Assembly: GCF_002845985.1 (NCBI RefSeq)
Contig: NZ_PDFK01000002.1
Location: 744,001-808,000 of the forward strand
Source: Lysinibacillus fusiformis
GTDB taxonomy: Bacteria > Bacillota > Bacilli > Bacillales_A > Planococcaceae
Direction of reading: 5' to 3'
DNA: 64,000 nucleotides
Shown here: piece by piece, positions 9,744 through 18,320 of the stretch
Numbering within the stretch: the first letter of the stretch is position 1
Layout of the letters: each line of letters begins with the position of its first letter
Notes under the pieces: model-generated
The model's input: only the letters and a program-made list of their open reading frames with translations
Told to the model about the DNA's origin: nothing
Database searches by the model: none
Position numbers and translations under genes: made by a program

Positions 9744-10643
9744 ATGAATTATCAAAACATTACGGTTGCAGGTAGCGGTGTATTAGGAAGTCAAATTGCT
9801 TACCAATCTGCTTTCAAAGGTTTTAATGTAACCGTTTACGACATTAATGACGAGGCTCTAAAAAATGCACAGGATCGCATTACAAATTTAAAACCCTTGT
9901 ATCAACAAGACCTAGGTGCGACACAAGAAGAAGTAGATGCTGCTTATGCACGTCTTACTTTTAATAGTGACTTAGCTCAAGCTGTTGCGAATGCGGACCT
10001 TGTAGTTGAAGCAATTCCTGAGGTTGTGAGCATCAAAACTGAGTTTTACACAAATCTAGGCAAAGTAGCACCAGCAAAAACAATCTTTGCAACAAACTCG
10101 TCTACTTTATTACCTAGTCAATTTGCTGAGGCAACTGGACGCCCTGAGAAATTTTTAGCTCTCCACTTTGCAAATACTATTTGGAAAAACAATACAGCTG
10201 AAATTATGAAACATCCTGGTACAGATATGACAGTATTTGATGAGGTTGTAGAATTTGCACGTGCAATCGGCATGGTACCTCTACCATTATATAAAGAACA
10301 ACCTGGCTATATTTTAAACTCATTGCTTGTGCCATTTTTAGATGCAGCTGAATCTTTGCTTGTAAAGGAAGTAGCTGATCCAGAAACGATTGATAAAACA
10401 TGGATGATTGGTACTGGTGCTCCACTTGGGCCATTTGCTATCCTAGACATCGTCGGCATTAACACAGCCTATAACATTGTGGAAGCGAAAGCAAGTGCTA
10501 CTGACGATGAAAACATGAAAAAATTAGCTAACCTTTTAAAAACAGAGTACATTGAAAAAGGTAAACTTGGTCGTGCAACTGGCGAGGGCTTCTACACATA
10601 TCCAAACCCAAGCTTTGCTAAACCAGACTTCTTAAAAGGTTAA
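9744..10643 (+). CDS. 3-hydroxyacyl-CoA dehydrogenase
   Basis: This 299-aa enzyme has an N-terminal NAD-binding fold with ITVAGSGVLGSQIAYQSA at residues 6-23 and an acidic residue at the end of beta-2 (VTVYDIND). The family catalytic region appears as FLALHFANTIWKNNTAEIM near 135-153, and the C-terminal helical domain contains GTGAPLGPFAILDIVGI. It would oxidise 3-hydroxyacyl-CoA to 3-ketoacyl-CoA with NAD+, as in fatty-acid or hydroxybutyryl-CoA metabolism. The start ATG is preceded by AAAGGAGGAATTTCG. It is a single gene with its own terminator. The chain-length specificity is not visible. Confidence 0.88.
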   Translation: MNYQNITVAGSGVLGSQIAYQSAFKGFNVTVYDINDEALKNAQDRITNLKPLYQQDLGATQEEVDAAYARLTFNSDLAQAVANADLVVEAIPEVVSIKTEFYTNLGKVAPAKTIFATNSSTLLPSQFAEATGRPEKFLALHFANTIWKNNTAEIMKHPGTDMTVFDEVVEFARAIGMVPLPLYKEQPGYILNSLLVPFLDAAESLLVKEVADPETIDKTWMIGTGAPLGPFAILDIVGINTAYNIVEAKASATDDENMKKLANLLKTEYIEKGKLGRATGEGFYTYPNPSFAKPDFLKG

Positions 10644-10649
10644 TGCTTC

Positions 10650-10696
10650 AAAAGAGCAATTATCCCATTAAAAAGGAAAATTGCTCTTTTCTTTTT
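10650..10696. terminator. Terminator between converging genes
   Basis: Stem AAAAGAGCAATT / AATTGCTCTTTT with a T-run on the plus strand after the dehydrogenase gene. Confidence 0.85.
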
Positions 10697-10697
10697 T

Positions 10698-10889
10698 TCA
10701 TGTAAAGAAATCCCAAAATCCAGGTGTGTCCTTAAATTCTTTTGTCGCCATTTTTTCAATAATTTTTAATTTGATCTCCTGTTCCAGATCCTCTCTGTCC
10801 TGATAACTTGTTTGATGAAGACACTGCTTAATTTTTGGCATGAAGTTCTCAATGATTATTAGCGTCTCCTCATTGTAGTTGTTTTCCAT
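10698..10889 (-). CDS. rsoA: RsoA-like sigma co-regulator (sigma region-2-like small protein)
   Basis: This 63-aa protein lies three bases after the stop of a SigO-like gene. The segment QTSYQDREDLEQEIKLKIIEKM looks like sigma-70 region 2 (core-binding helices). In Bacillus subtilis the alternative sigma factor SigO (YvrI) supplies the promoter-binding part and RsoA (YvrHa) the region-2-like part, and both are needed. Gene order, size, overlap style and the nearby yvrJ match that locus. The product is shorter than the B. subtilis protein, which I recall at about 80 residues. The assignment rests on these features, not on an alignment. Confidence 0.72.
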   Translation of the reverse strand: MENNYNEETLIIIENFMPKIKQCLHQTSYQDREDLEQEIKLKIIEKMATKEFKDTPGFWDFFT

Positions 10890-10892
10890 TGA

Positions 10893-11444
10893 TTATCTCT
10901 CCCCTTTTTTAAGCATCTGCTGAAGTTTCTTTAATGCCTTTCGATGTAGATTGGATATATTTTGAGGTGATGTGTGTAATGTTTCTGCTATTACTTTAAT
11001 CGTACAATCTTTGACATAAATCAGCTCTAAAATTTGAAGTTGCTTGCCCGTTAATGTTTTTAAAGCTTTAAAGAGCTGTTCGTTTTCAACCATGTCCAAT
11101 AATCCTCCCTCAATTCTTACGTCTCCTCTAGTACACTCAGTCTCAAATAGGTCATTATCTACGATTAATAAGAAGCGGTTTTGCAATCTTCTCCTTTTTT
11201 TATCAAAATCCAAGCTGAAGAAATAAATTAAACTGCTGACATATGTTATTTTTCGAACCCTTATATAGTGAGTTTGAAAAATTTCATCAACCATTTTCCT
11301 ATTACAATCGGTTGGATATAAAATGGCATTTTGAACCAAATAAAGATTTTTAGCATCAGCTAAAAAACTTCTAATAATTGGATTTTTAATCTGCTCTATA
11401 TTCCTGCGAAAAAACGCCTCTATTTTTTGATGCTCATTACACAT
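10893..11444 (-). CDS. sigO: SigO-like RNA polymerase sigma factor (region 4 subunit)
   Basis: I place the start at ATG 11444 because AGGAG lies eight bases upstream; a GTG at 11453 overlaps that site. The ~183-aa product ends in a sigma-70 region 4 helix-turn-helix: LKTLTGKQLQILELIYVKDCTIKVIAETLHTS and then SPQNISNLHRKALKKLQ (residues ~125-180). No region 2 is seen in it; the following small gene seems to supply that. In B. subtilis SigO controls acid-induced oxalate decarboxylase (oxdC-yvrL), yvrJ and itself. No oxdC is present here, so the targets may differ. Confidence 0.75.
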   Translation of the reverse strand: MCNEHQKIEAFFRRNIEQIKNPIIRSFLADAKNLYLVQNAILYPTDCNRKMVDEIFQTHYIRVRKITYVSSLIYFFSLDFDKKRRRLQNRFLLIVDNDLFETECTRGDVRIEGGLLDMVENEQLFKALKTLTGKQLQILELIYVKDCTIKVIAETLHTSPQNISNLHRKALKKLQQMLKKGER

Positions 11445-11479
11445 TATTATCACTCCTATCTATCCGTCTTCTTGCTAAA

Positions 11480-11489
11480 TAAAGTGAAT
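11480..11489 (-). promoter_or_regulatory. Shared motif ATTCACTTTA upstream of sigO
   Basis: The 10-mer ATTCACTTTA reads toward sigO and ends 35 bases before its ATG. The same 10-mer occurs once in the same position facing yvrJ. A pair of identical elements in a divergent sigma/target region fits an autoregulated SigO-type promoter, but this is inference. Confidence 0.45.
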
Positions 11490-11512
11490 ATCCTCTCTCT
11501 ATTATAAACCAA

Positions 11513-11534
11513 AAACAGAACAAATGTTCTGTTT
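11513..11534. promoter_or_regulatory. Perfect palindrome with LexA-box core between sigO and yvrJ
   Basis: Arms AAACAGAAC and GTTCTGTTT are separated by AAAT. The core GAACAAATGTTC fits the Bacillus LexA/DinR pattern GAAC-N4-GTTC. It sits in the centre of the divergent promoter region, so it is an operator candidate for LexA or another dimeric repressor. Confidence 0.45.
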
Positions 11535-11567
11535 GAGATTAATTTATATTGATTTTATGGTGCAGCA

Positions 11568-11577
11568 ATTCACTTTA
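11568..11577 (+). promoter_or_regulatory. Shared motif ATTCACTTTA upstream of yvrJ
   Basis: Identical to the element facing sigO and located 40 bases before the yvrJ start. Candidate SigO promoter element. Confidence 0.45.
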
Positions 11578-11617
11578 GTCATTGTAAGGCACAACAATAT
11601 TGAAGGAGGAAGATGTC

Positions 11618-11773
11618 ATGATTACACCTGAAACGATTCAAATATGGGTTAGCTTAATTGGAAACTCTGGTTTCCCTATTGCCATTACCATCTATCTCTT
11701 TGTGCGATTCGAAAAGAAAATAGAGGTTTTAGAAGCGGTCATCTTGAGATTATTAGATAAAATGGAGCAATAA
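11618..11773 (+). CDS. yvrJ: YvrJ-family small membrane protein
   Basis: This 51-aa gene starts at ATG 11618 behind GGAGG. The product has one membrane segment (GNSGFPIAITIYLFVRF) followed by an amphipathic tail KKIEVLEAVILRLLDKMEQ, the layout of the YvrJ family. In B. subtilis yvrJ lies beside the sigO-rsoA genes and belongs to the SigO regulon. Here it is divergent from sigO and shares its upstream motif. The function of YvrJ is unknown. A stem-loop follows. Confidence 0.75.
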   Translation: MITPETIQIWVSLIGNSGFPIAITIYLFVRFEKKIEVLEAVILRLLDKMEQ

Positions 11774-11790
11774 TCAGCCTAAAAAAATTT

Positions 11791-11822
11791 ACGGCAGCAC
11801 TCTTTAAAAGGAATGCTGCCGT
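11791..11822. terminator. Stem-loop after yvrJ
   Basis: Stem ACGGCAGCA / TGCTGCCGT. There is no T-run on the plus strand, so it is a weaker terminator or a processing site. Confidence 0.6.
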
Positions 11823-11890
11823 GTGACTTAACCGTGCAAATTCATACAATATATGTAAGAACAAATACTTTTTAGATGGGAGGGGATTTT

Positions 11891-12172
11891 ATGAATCACA
11901 ATAACATGCTGTCACCGAATATTGTCATGACCCTTTTTATCATGCTTGGCATTTCCTATAATTACTTTTACGATTCATTCGCCATTCAAATCGAATACTT
12001 AGGTAATCTAGGATTTTGGCTAACACTCCCCTTATCAATTATTATTATTGTGTTGAGTATATGGCTACTTAAAAAGAAAGTGCCTATTGTTAGCACTTTA
12101 CTTATACTTGTTATGGCTGGTATTACTTTAGTCATTGCATTATTTTCATTGTTCCATTGGAGTTCACCATAA
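11891..12172 (+). CDS. Small membrane protein of unknown function
   Basis: The start ATG 11891 is chosen because GGGAGGGG lies just before it; an upstream ATG at 11876 overlaps that site. The 93-aa product has three hydrophobic segments (near residues 12-30, 42-60 and 66-87), with a KKK cytoplasmic anchor between the second and third. I do not recognise the family. It stands alone between terminators, downstream of yvrJ. Confidence 0.7.
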   Translation: MNHNNMLSPNIVMTLFIMLGISYNYFYDSFAIQIEYLGNLGFWLTLPLSIIIIVLSIWLLKKKVPIVSTLLILVMAGITLVIALFSLFHWSSP

Positions 12173-12181
12173 AAATTTATA

Positions 12182-12213
12182 GCCTTTGAAGGCTGACTTC
12201 AAAGGCATTTCTT
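12182..12213. terminator. Bidirectional terminator
   Basis: Stem GCCTTTGAAG / CTTCAAAGGC with a T-run. It separates the membrane protein gene from the converging acetyltransferase gene. Confidence 0.85.
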
Positions 12214-12219
12214 TTTTTA

Positions 12220-12717
12220 CTAGATGTACAGCACCATATAATCTTCATCAACATATTGCTGTCCTATTTTTAACGCACGCTTTTCTGTTCCAAACACCTG
12301 AAAGCCTAGCGATTTATATAGCCCTTTTGCTGAATCATTGGAAGACACAACCGTTAAATTGATCTGCTCAACGACCGCTAATACCTTTGCTTGATTAATG
12401 ACGGCTAACATTAAATGTTTACCTAAGCCAAGCCCTCGCTTTTTTGGAGAAACATAAACGGCAAAAATGTTCGCTTTATGCTTTAGCTTCATTTTATTTT
12501 CCTGTACCAATGTCGCAACGCCCAGCAAATCATTCTGTTCAAATGCCCCGAATGTAAACGATTCCTGACCCTCGAGTCTACTTGCAAATAAGGCAAGCCC
12601 CATATCCTTTTCCTCTTCAAAGCTAGAACCAAATGCCTCCGGATTCATTTGTAGTCCCTCTAATCTCAAATGACGATATACCTCAGCATCTGCTGCTGTT
12701 AAAAGCCTAATTTCCAT
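12220..12717 (-). CDS. GNAT-family N-acetyltransferase
   Basis: I take ATG 12717 as the start because AGGAGGGG immediately precedes it; the longer reading adds a leader unlike the family. The 165-aa product shows MEIRLLTAADAEVYRHLR at the N-terminus, a central strand (FAVYVSPKKRGLGLGKHLM) containing the acetyl-CoA pyrophosphate-binding R-G-x-G-x-G-K-like motif near residue 100, and SNDSAKGLYKSLGFQVFGTE near 135. It would acetylate a small molecule or protein amine. The substrate is unknown. Confidence 0.85.
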   Translation of the reverse strand: MEIRLLTAADAEVYRHLRLEGLQMNPEAFGSSFEEEKDMGLALFASRLEGQESFTFGAFEQNDLLGVATLVQENKMKLKHKANIFAVYVSPKKRGLGLGKHLMLAVINQAKVLAVVEQINLTVVSSNDSAKGLYKSLGFQVFGTEKRALKIGQQYVDEDYMVLYI

Positions 12718-13257
12718 TCTTCCCCTCCTATAACACTTTTCATTTTTATCGACCCTAGCGAATAGCATTTGATGTATTTTTTCAAGAAAATGAAGGAGGT
12801 TAAAATAGATGTCTAGCAGTATCGCGAAACACACTCTTATACTGTCGGTGAACACTATTAGCAGTACAAGAAAAATACACTTTGTACTAAGTAATCAAGA
12901 CATAGAGCAACCTTAACGAAACAATCGTTTTGCAAGCGTTCTTAAAAGATTTTTCTAGGCAAACCCAATGCATATTTTCAAGCTATACAGTTGCTGGTTA
13001 TTTATAGAAGACATCATTTTCGTATAACACTAGGGATTTTTCAGGAGATTTGTTTTCTTATCAAGCATAACCTCTACTAAATAAGTGATATAGTATCAAT
13101 TATTTACGGAAATGATTTTATTAAGCATAAAGGATAATTATATATGAAACACCTTACTTTTAGTGATTATAATCCGTTGTTGATAAAATAAACAAACCAA
13201 ATTACATACATTAAAGAGAAAAAAAGATATATATTCAGAAAATTACGACATATTATA
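12718..13257. other. Long intergenic stretch, no gene seen
   Basis: About 540 bases of AT-rich DNA upstream of the permease promoter. No ORF with a ribosome site, no RNA gene and no clear repeat was recognised. Confidence 0.5.
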
Positions 13258-13286
13258 TTGACACTGTGTCATTTTTAATTTAGTAT
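13258..13286 (+). promoter_or_regulatory. Permease promoter with palindromic operator
   Basis: A good sigma-A promoter reads TTGACA, 17-base spacer, TAGTAT. The perfect palindrome TGACACTGTGTCA (13259-13271) overlaps the -35 box and spacer, a classic repressor position. The same palindrome with the centre base changed overlaps the -35 box of kynU. The nearby TetR protein is the likely ligand-responsive repressor. Confidence 0.72.
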
Positions 13287-13370
13287 ATGCATAGATTCAC
13301 CAGATTTTTTAGAAATGATAGAAAGAAGTTGATCTATGAAAGATGAAATTTACACAAAGGGGATGAAAGA

Positions 13371-14807
13371 ATGGTTAAACATAACCACAGTATGGAAGAC
13401 ATTATGGAACGTGAGCAAGGTTTAAACAAGGGATTAAAGACAAATCAAATTACGATGATTGCCATTGGAGGTGCCATTGGGACAGGGTTATTTCTCGGCA
13501 GTAGCTTAGCCATCGGTCTAGCTGGTCCAAGTGTTATTGTGAGTTACGCTATAGGAGCTCTCATTGCACTATTACTAATGGGTTGTCTCGCAGAAATGAC
13601 GGTTGCGCACCCTACAACTGGATCATTTGGTGCTTATGCTGAAAAATACGTAAATTCCTGGGCAGGATTTGCTATTCGGTATTCCTATTGGTTCTCATTA
13701 ATCTGTTCAATTGGTACAGAGGTGACCGCTGTTGCCCTTTATATGCGGTATTGGTTCCCAAGTGTACCCAATGCTGTATGGATTATATTATTTGCTGCTA
13801 TACTGCTTTATGTAAACGCTACCACAGTGAAATTATTTGGCGCTGTAGAATATTGGTTCTCCGTTATTAAAATCACTGCGATTGTCGGCTTTATTATTTT
13901 AGCTAGTATTGTTATTTTCGGGGCAGATAGCTCCTCCAATATTGGCATCCAAAACTACTTCAATGATGGCGGCTTTTTCCCACATGGTTTTTGGGGAATG
14001 TGGATGGGTATATTTATTTCATTATTTAGTTATCTAAGTATTGAAATGATTGCTGTAAGTGCTGGGGAAGCAGAGAACCCAAGGAAAGCTGTCCCAATTG
14101 CATTAAAATCAGCTGTGATTCGTTTAATTTTATTTTATATTGTAACACTTGTACTAATGCTGATGATTGTCCCTTGGGGAATGGCAGGTGCAGACAAGAG
14201 CCCATTCGTTAAAGTAATGGAAATATTAAATATTCCTGGTGGCGCATCCATGATGAACTTTGTTGTTCTAATCGCAGCGCTTTCGGCTATGAATAGCCAG
14301 CTTTATATTTCTACTCGTATGATGTTCTCACTTTCACGGGGTGGCTTTGCTCCGAAGCAATTGGGTAAGCTTAACAAAAGACAAGTTCCGACGAGGGCAT
14401 TGCTCGCATCTGTTATCGGTATTATCATTGCTACAGCATTTTCGATTTTCAAGCCAGAATCAGCTTTATCGCTTATGATTTCAATTTCAAGCTTTGGCGC
14501 TATGTTTGCGTGGTTTATGATTTTCATTACGCATCTATTTTTCCGTAAAAAATACAAACCGATAGATGGAGAAAAACTACCTGTACGTATGATTGGTTAT
14601 CCTTATTTAACCATTTTAGGAGCCGTTCTATTAGCTTCTGTCGTATTATCAACATGGTTCTCTCCTGATTTTAAAGCAACATTACTTGTCGGCTTCCCTT
14701 GGCTTATCTTCATTTCCATCTGCTATTATATTTGGAAACGAATAAACATAGCAAAAAATCGTGTCATCACAAATGATCTTGAGGAAGAGCAAGTAGAAAC
14801 CATATAG
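13371..14807 (+). CDS. APC-family amino-acid permease (AroP/GabP type)
   Basis: This 478-aa protein has twelve membrane segments. The N-terminal signature GLKTNQITMIAIGGAIGTGLFLGSS around residues 20-45 is that of the amino-acid transporter group of the APC superfamily (AroP, PheP, GabP, LysP). It would import an amino acid with protons. The start ATG is preceded by AAAGGGGATGAAAGA. The promoter carries the same operator as the kynU-ald operon, which points to kynurenine, tryptophan or another aromatic substrate. That substrate is inference from context. Confidence 0.85.
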   Translation: MVKHNHSMEDIMEREQGLNKGLKTNQITMIAIGGAIGTGLFLGSSLAIGLAGPSVIVSYAIGALIALLLMGCLAEMTVAHPTTGSFGAYAEKYVNSWAGFAIRYSYWFSLICSIGTEVTAVALYMRYWFPSVPNAVWIILFAAILLYVNATTVKLFGAVEYWFSVIKITAIVGFIILASIVIFGADSSSNIGIQNYFNDGGFFPHGFWGMWMGIFISLFSYLSIEMIAVSAGEAENPRKAVPIALKSAVIRLILFYIVTLVLMLMIVPWGMAGADKSPFVKVMEILNIPGGASMMNFVVLIAALSAMNSQLYISTRMMFSLSRGGFAPKQLGKLNKRQVPTRALLASVIGIIIATAFSIFKPESALSLMISISSFGAMFAWFMIFITHLFFRKKYKPIDGEKLPVRMIGYPYLTILGAVLLASVVLSTWFSPDFKATLLVGFPWLIFISICYYIWKRINIAKNRVITNDLEEEQVETI

Positions 14808-14837
14808 CATAGTTGTTAAAGCGCTAAAACTAATAAG

Positions 14838-14895
14838 ATACCTCCAAGACTGATAAAGGATAGGAAATTCTCTATCCGTCTTGGAGGTATTTTTC
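14838..14895 (+). terminator. Terminator after the permease gene
   Basis: Long stem ATACCTCCAAGAC / GTCTTGGAGGTAT followed by TTTTT. Confidence 0.88.
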
Positions 14896-15036
14896 AGATG
14901 AACAAAATGGAAAAATAGTTCCTAGAAAACCAGATGTAAACTTGATCTTAATACTATTAGAAAGCAAAGCCATTCAGTTCAAAAAATCTATTGATCGTAC
15001 ACATAGCTAACAGCCAGATAAAGATGCTACTATATA

Positions 15037-15076
15037 AAAGGCCTGAGTTCCTATACTATACTGAACTCAGACCTTT
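15037..15076 (-). terminator. Terminator after ald
   Basis: Inverted repeat AGGCCTGAGTTC / GAACTCAGACCT. On the minus strand it is followed by TTTTATA and lies ~45 bases beyond the ald stop. Confidence 0.8.
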
Positions 15077-15121
15077 TCAATTTCTTTTTACATTCATATA
15101 ATCTCAGTTCTTCGAGTACAA

Positions 15122-16249
15122 TTACACGATTTGACCTTTTAATAGATCCTCTGCGCTTTCACATGGTAGCTGTAAAGCTTCAGCAACCTTACGCATTGTA
15201 ATTATACCTTGATAAACATTCAAACCTTTTCGCAATGATTCGTTTTGTAATAGTGCTTCCTTATAGCCCTTTGCTGCAATTTGTATAGCATATGGTAATG
15301 TCACATTCGTTAAAGCCATTGACGATGTTTTCGGCACTGCACCTGGCATATTACCAACTGCATAATGCACAACACCGTGTTTTTCGTATGTTGGATTATC
15401 ATGTGTTGTTACACGGTCTGCTGTTTCCACAATTCCGCCTTGATCAATGGCCACATCTACGATAACAGAGGCTGGCTGCATGGCTTTCACCATCTTCTCT
15501 GTCACAAGTCGGGGCGCCTTGGCACCAGGAATAAGTACTGCACCAATAACCAAATCTGCTGTTTTCAATTGTTCTGCAATGTTGAAGCTATTGGATAGCA
15601 ACGTTTGAATACGATCCCCAAATATCTCTTCAAGCTGGCGAAGTCGAGCGGGATTGACATCTAAAATCGTCACATTTGCACCTAAGCCTACAGCAGTTTT
15701 TGCTGCATTATAGCCGACAACGCCACCACCTATAATGGTTACATTCCCTTTTGCCACACCTGGCACACCGCTTAGTAAAATACCTTTACCACCATTTGTT
15801 TTTTCTAAATAATGTGCACCGATTTGCGCAGCCATTCGACCAGCCACTTCTGACATCGGAGCAAGAAGTGGCAGGCTTCCATCGGCTAATTGGACCGTTT
15901 CATAAGCAATGGCTACTACTTCTTTTTCTAAAAGTGCCTTCGTTAATGCTTCATCTGCTGCTAAATGTAAGTAGGTAAATAAGATTTGTCCTTTGTAAAA
16001 ATAATCATATTCTGAAGCGATTGGCTCTTTTACCTTTAGGACCATTTCGGCAGCCCATACGTCCTTCGCCTTTGGAACGATGGTTGCACCAGCTTCCATA
16101 TAGTGCTCATCTGTAAAATTCGAGCCAAGACCTGCGTTCGATTCAACAAGTACTATATGACCTGCAGCTATTAAAACACTTGCACTTGCAGGCGTTAAAG
16201 CAACACGGTTTTCCATTACTTTTATTTCTTTAGGTACACCAATAATCAT
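15122..16249 (-). CDS. ald: Alanine dehydrogenase
   Basis: This 375-aa enzyme catalyses L-alanine + NAD+ + H2O to pyruvate + NH4+ + NADH (EC 1.4.1.1). It begins [20 protein letters not shown], the family signature with the pyruvate-binding Arg and Lys. Its NAD domain has [28 protein letters not shown] near residues 170-197, and [20 protein letters not shown] follows near 300. It starts 15 bases after the kynU stop behind AAAGGAG, so the two form an operon. Kynureninase releases alanine, which this enzyme would deaminate. Confidence 0.95.
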   Translation of the reverse strand: MIIGVPKEIKVMENRVALTPASASVLIAAGHIVLVESNAGLGSNFTDEHYMEAGATIVPKAKDVWAAEMVLKVKEPIASEYDYFYKGQILFTYLHLAADEALTKALLEKEVVAIAYETVQLADGSLPLLAPMSEVAGRMAAQIGAHYLEKTNGGKGILLSGVPGVAKGNVTIIGGGVVGYNAAKTAVGLGANVTILDVNPARLRQLEEIFGDRIQTLLSNSFNIAEQLKTADLVIGAVLIPGAKAPRLVTEKMVKAMQPASVIVDVAIDQGGIVETADRVTTHDNPTYEKHGVVHYAVGNMPGAVPKTSSMALTNVTLPYAIQIAAKGYKEALLQNESLRKGLNVYQGIITMRKVAEALQLPCESAEDLLKGQIV

Positions 16250-16264
16250 TCCATTACTCCTTTA

Positions 16265-17542
16265 TTATGCAACGATTTCCCGTTCATTTTTGAATTGCTC
16301 ATACAATTTTTCATCCATAATTGTTTTTAGTATTTGAACGACTTCATAGACCTCTTCAAAGGTGTTATAAAGTGCCACAGGTGCGATACGAATACCATTT
16401 GGTGCTCTAAAATCAGGAATAACTCCCTTCGCTTTTAATGCCTTACAAATACGAGCCGCTTCTGTATGTGTTAAAAAGATATGTCCACCTCGTTGCTCAT
16501 TGATTACTGGGCAATTAACTTCGAAACCATATTCGCCCAAATATTGATAGTATAGTGCAATGAAATACTCTGTTAGCTGAATTGATTTCTTACGAATACG
16601 TTGAATGCCTGCTTCATTAAAGAGTTCCAACGCACCTAGCAGTGGCGCAAGGTTTAATAAATGTGGTGAGCCCATTTGATAAGCACCTGCATCTGGTGCC
16701 TGTATAAGGCTTGTTTCCATATCAAATTGCTTTTCTTTAGCCGAGCTAAACCAACCTGCCAAGCCTGGCTTTGTATTAAAATGCTTCTCATTGACGAATA
16801 ATCCAGCGACAGCACCAGGACCTCCGTTTAAATGTTTATAATTACACCAGAAGGCAAAGTCCACATCCCAGTCATGTAGTGAGTGCTCTATAGAACCCAC
16901 TGAATGACAAAGATCAAAGCCAATTAGAATACCACGCTGATGCGCTTCCTTTGTTAGCGCTTCCATATCAAGAATCTGGCCACTTCGATATAACACACCA
17001 GGAAGGATAATCAATGCCACATCATCTGTCATCGCAGATACAATATCATCATGCGCATAAAAGTGCCCGTCCTTACTACGAACATATTGAATATGCTCCT
17101 CAATATTTTCATAATGCAAACCTAATTGACTTTGTACTGCATATAAGTCAGTTGGGAAATTTAATTCATCAATAACAATTTTTGTTTTATTACCTGTTGG
17201 CTTATAAAATGTTGCAATCATTTGATGCATATTCACAGTAGTAGAACCTGTTGCAATGACCTCCTCTGGTTTCGCGCCTACAATCTTGGCCAGCTGAGCA
17301 CCCACTTGCTCAGATAAATAAAACCAAGGATATTCCCCTTGCGTCCACCCATCAATGCCGTACTGTTTCCAAGAATCTAAAAGCGTCAACAGACTTGCCT
17401 CAGCTTTCTTTGATAAAAGCCCTAATGAATTCCCATCAAAATAAATGGTCTCTGGCTGAAGATAAAATTGTTCTCTAAATCCTTGTAAATCATCATTTTT
17501 GTCTAAAAAAGCTGCGTATTCTCTTGTAGGATTAAACTCCAT
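16265..17542 (-). CDS. kynU: Kynureninase
   Basis: I prefer ATG 17542, placed well behind GAGGTG, over a GTG nine bases upstream. The ~425-aa PLP enzyme (EC 3.7.1.3) cleaves L-kynurenine to anthranilate and L-alanine. Visible family features are [14 protein letters not shown] near residue 32, the substrate segment [55 protein letters not shown] containing the PLP lysine in YKHLNGGPG (~residue 235), and [20 protein letters not shown]. It is the first gene of an operon with ald. No tryptophan dioxygenase or formylkynurenine formamidase is nearby. Confidence 0.95.
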   Translation of the reverse strand: MEFNPTREYAAFLDKNDDLQGFREQFYLQPETIYFDGNSLGLLSKKAEASLLTLLDSWKQYGIDGWTQGEYPWFYLSEQVGAQLAKIVGAKPEEVIATGSTTVNMHQMIATFYKPTGNKTKIVIDELNFPTDLYAVQSQLGLHYENIEEHIQYVRSKDGHFYAHDDIVSAMTDDVALIILPGVLYRSGQILDMEALTKEAHQRGILIGFDLCHSVGSIEHSLHDWDVDFAFWCNYKHLNGGPGAVAGLFVNEKHFNTKPGLAGWFSSAKEKQFDMETSLIQAPDAGAYQMGSPHLLNLAPLLGALELFNEAGIQRIRKKSIQLTEYFIALYYQYLGEYGFEVNCPVINEQRGGHIFLTHTEAARICKALKAKGVIPDFRAPNGIRIAPVALYNTFEEVYEVVQILKTIMDEKLYEQFKNEREIVA

Positions 17543-17604
17543 ATTAAACACCTCACCTTTCTAAAATAATGGTAGCATGGTCATCTTTTAACCACCTTAT
17601 ATTC

Positions 17605-17632
17605 ATCTTATCAAAAAGTGACACAGTGTCAA
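17605..17632 (-). promoter_or_regulatory. kynU-ald promoter with palindromic operator
   Basis: On the minus strand: TTGACA (17632-17627), a 16-base spacer and TAAGAT (17610-17605). The perfect palindrome TGACACAGTGTCA occupies 17619-17631. It matches the permease operator at 12 of 13 positions, the same core in the same place relative to the -35 box. Confidence 0.72.
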
Positions 17633-17711
17633 TATTTTTAAAAAAAGAATTTTTATGTTTTAAAATTGATTTTTAATACATAAAACAGAAAAAACCTCCA
17701 ACAGGGGGAGG

Positions 17712-18320
17712 TTAATCAGTATAGAGGCCTTTCATATAAAAATGTACCATTAATTCTACATTTTGCTCGATTGAGACATTTGGGTCTTGCAAGCAACGCC
17801 AAAGGAAACTCTCATTAATGTGATACCACATATTTGCAACATCTTTGGCATTTAGATGGGCGTATGCAATATTATTATTTTGCACATATAAAATATCTTT
17901 CTCAATATGATCAATAAAGTGTTGCTGAACAAGAGACCATTTTTGACGAATTTCCTCTGAGCTCCCTATTGCCTCAAGAACCAGCTTCATGAGCTTCTCG
18001 TTTTCTATACCTTGCTTATTGAATGCCTTTACCTGGAATGTAATTTGCTCTCTTGCTTCTTCCTTTGATTTCGGAACAAAGCTTAACTTCGCAATATTGT
18101 ACATTTTTTCAAGAAGCGAATCGATTATTTCTATTAAAAGTGCATCTTTATTGGAAAAATAAACATAAGCTGTGCCATGCCCAACACCAGCTTCCTTAAT
18201 AATTTGCTTCATCGTTGATTTCTGAAAGCCCAGTTCGAAAAATACTTTTTTCCCAGCCTCAATTAATGTCCTACGCGTTTCATGAGCACGGTCTTGTTTA
18301 ATTTGACTACGATTCTTCAT
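17712..18320 (-). CDS. TetR-family transcriptional regulator
   Basis: This 202-aa protein has the N-terminal TetR DNA-binding domain: RRTLIEAGKKVFFELGFQKSTMKQIIKEAGVGHGTAYVYF and then FSNKDALLIEIID (residues ~15-70). The C-terminal ~130 residues form the ligand domain. The gene lies upstream of kynU-ald on the same strand. The 13-bp palindrome shared by the kynU and permease promoters is the expected size and shape for a TetR dimer half-site pair. I infer that it represses both and responds to kynurenine, anthranilate or a related compound. Confidence 0.85.
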   Translation of the reverse strand: MKNRSQIKQDRAHETRRTLIEAGKKVFFELGFQKSTMKQIIKEAGVGHGTAYVYFSNKDALLIEIIDSLLEKMYNIAKLSFVPKSKEEAREQITFQVKAFNKQGIENEKLMKLVLEAIGSSEEIRQKWSLVQQHFIDHIEKDILYVQNNNIAYAHLNAKDVANMWYHINESFLWRCLQDPNVSIEQNVELMVHFYMKGLYTD

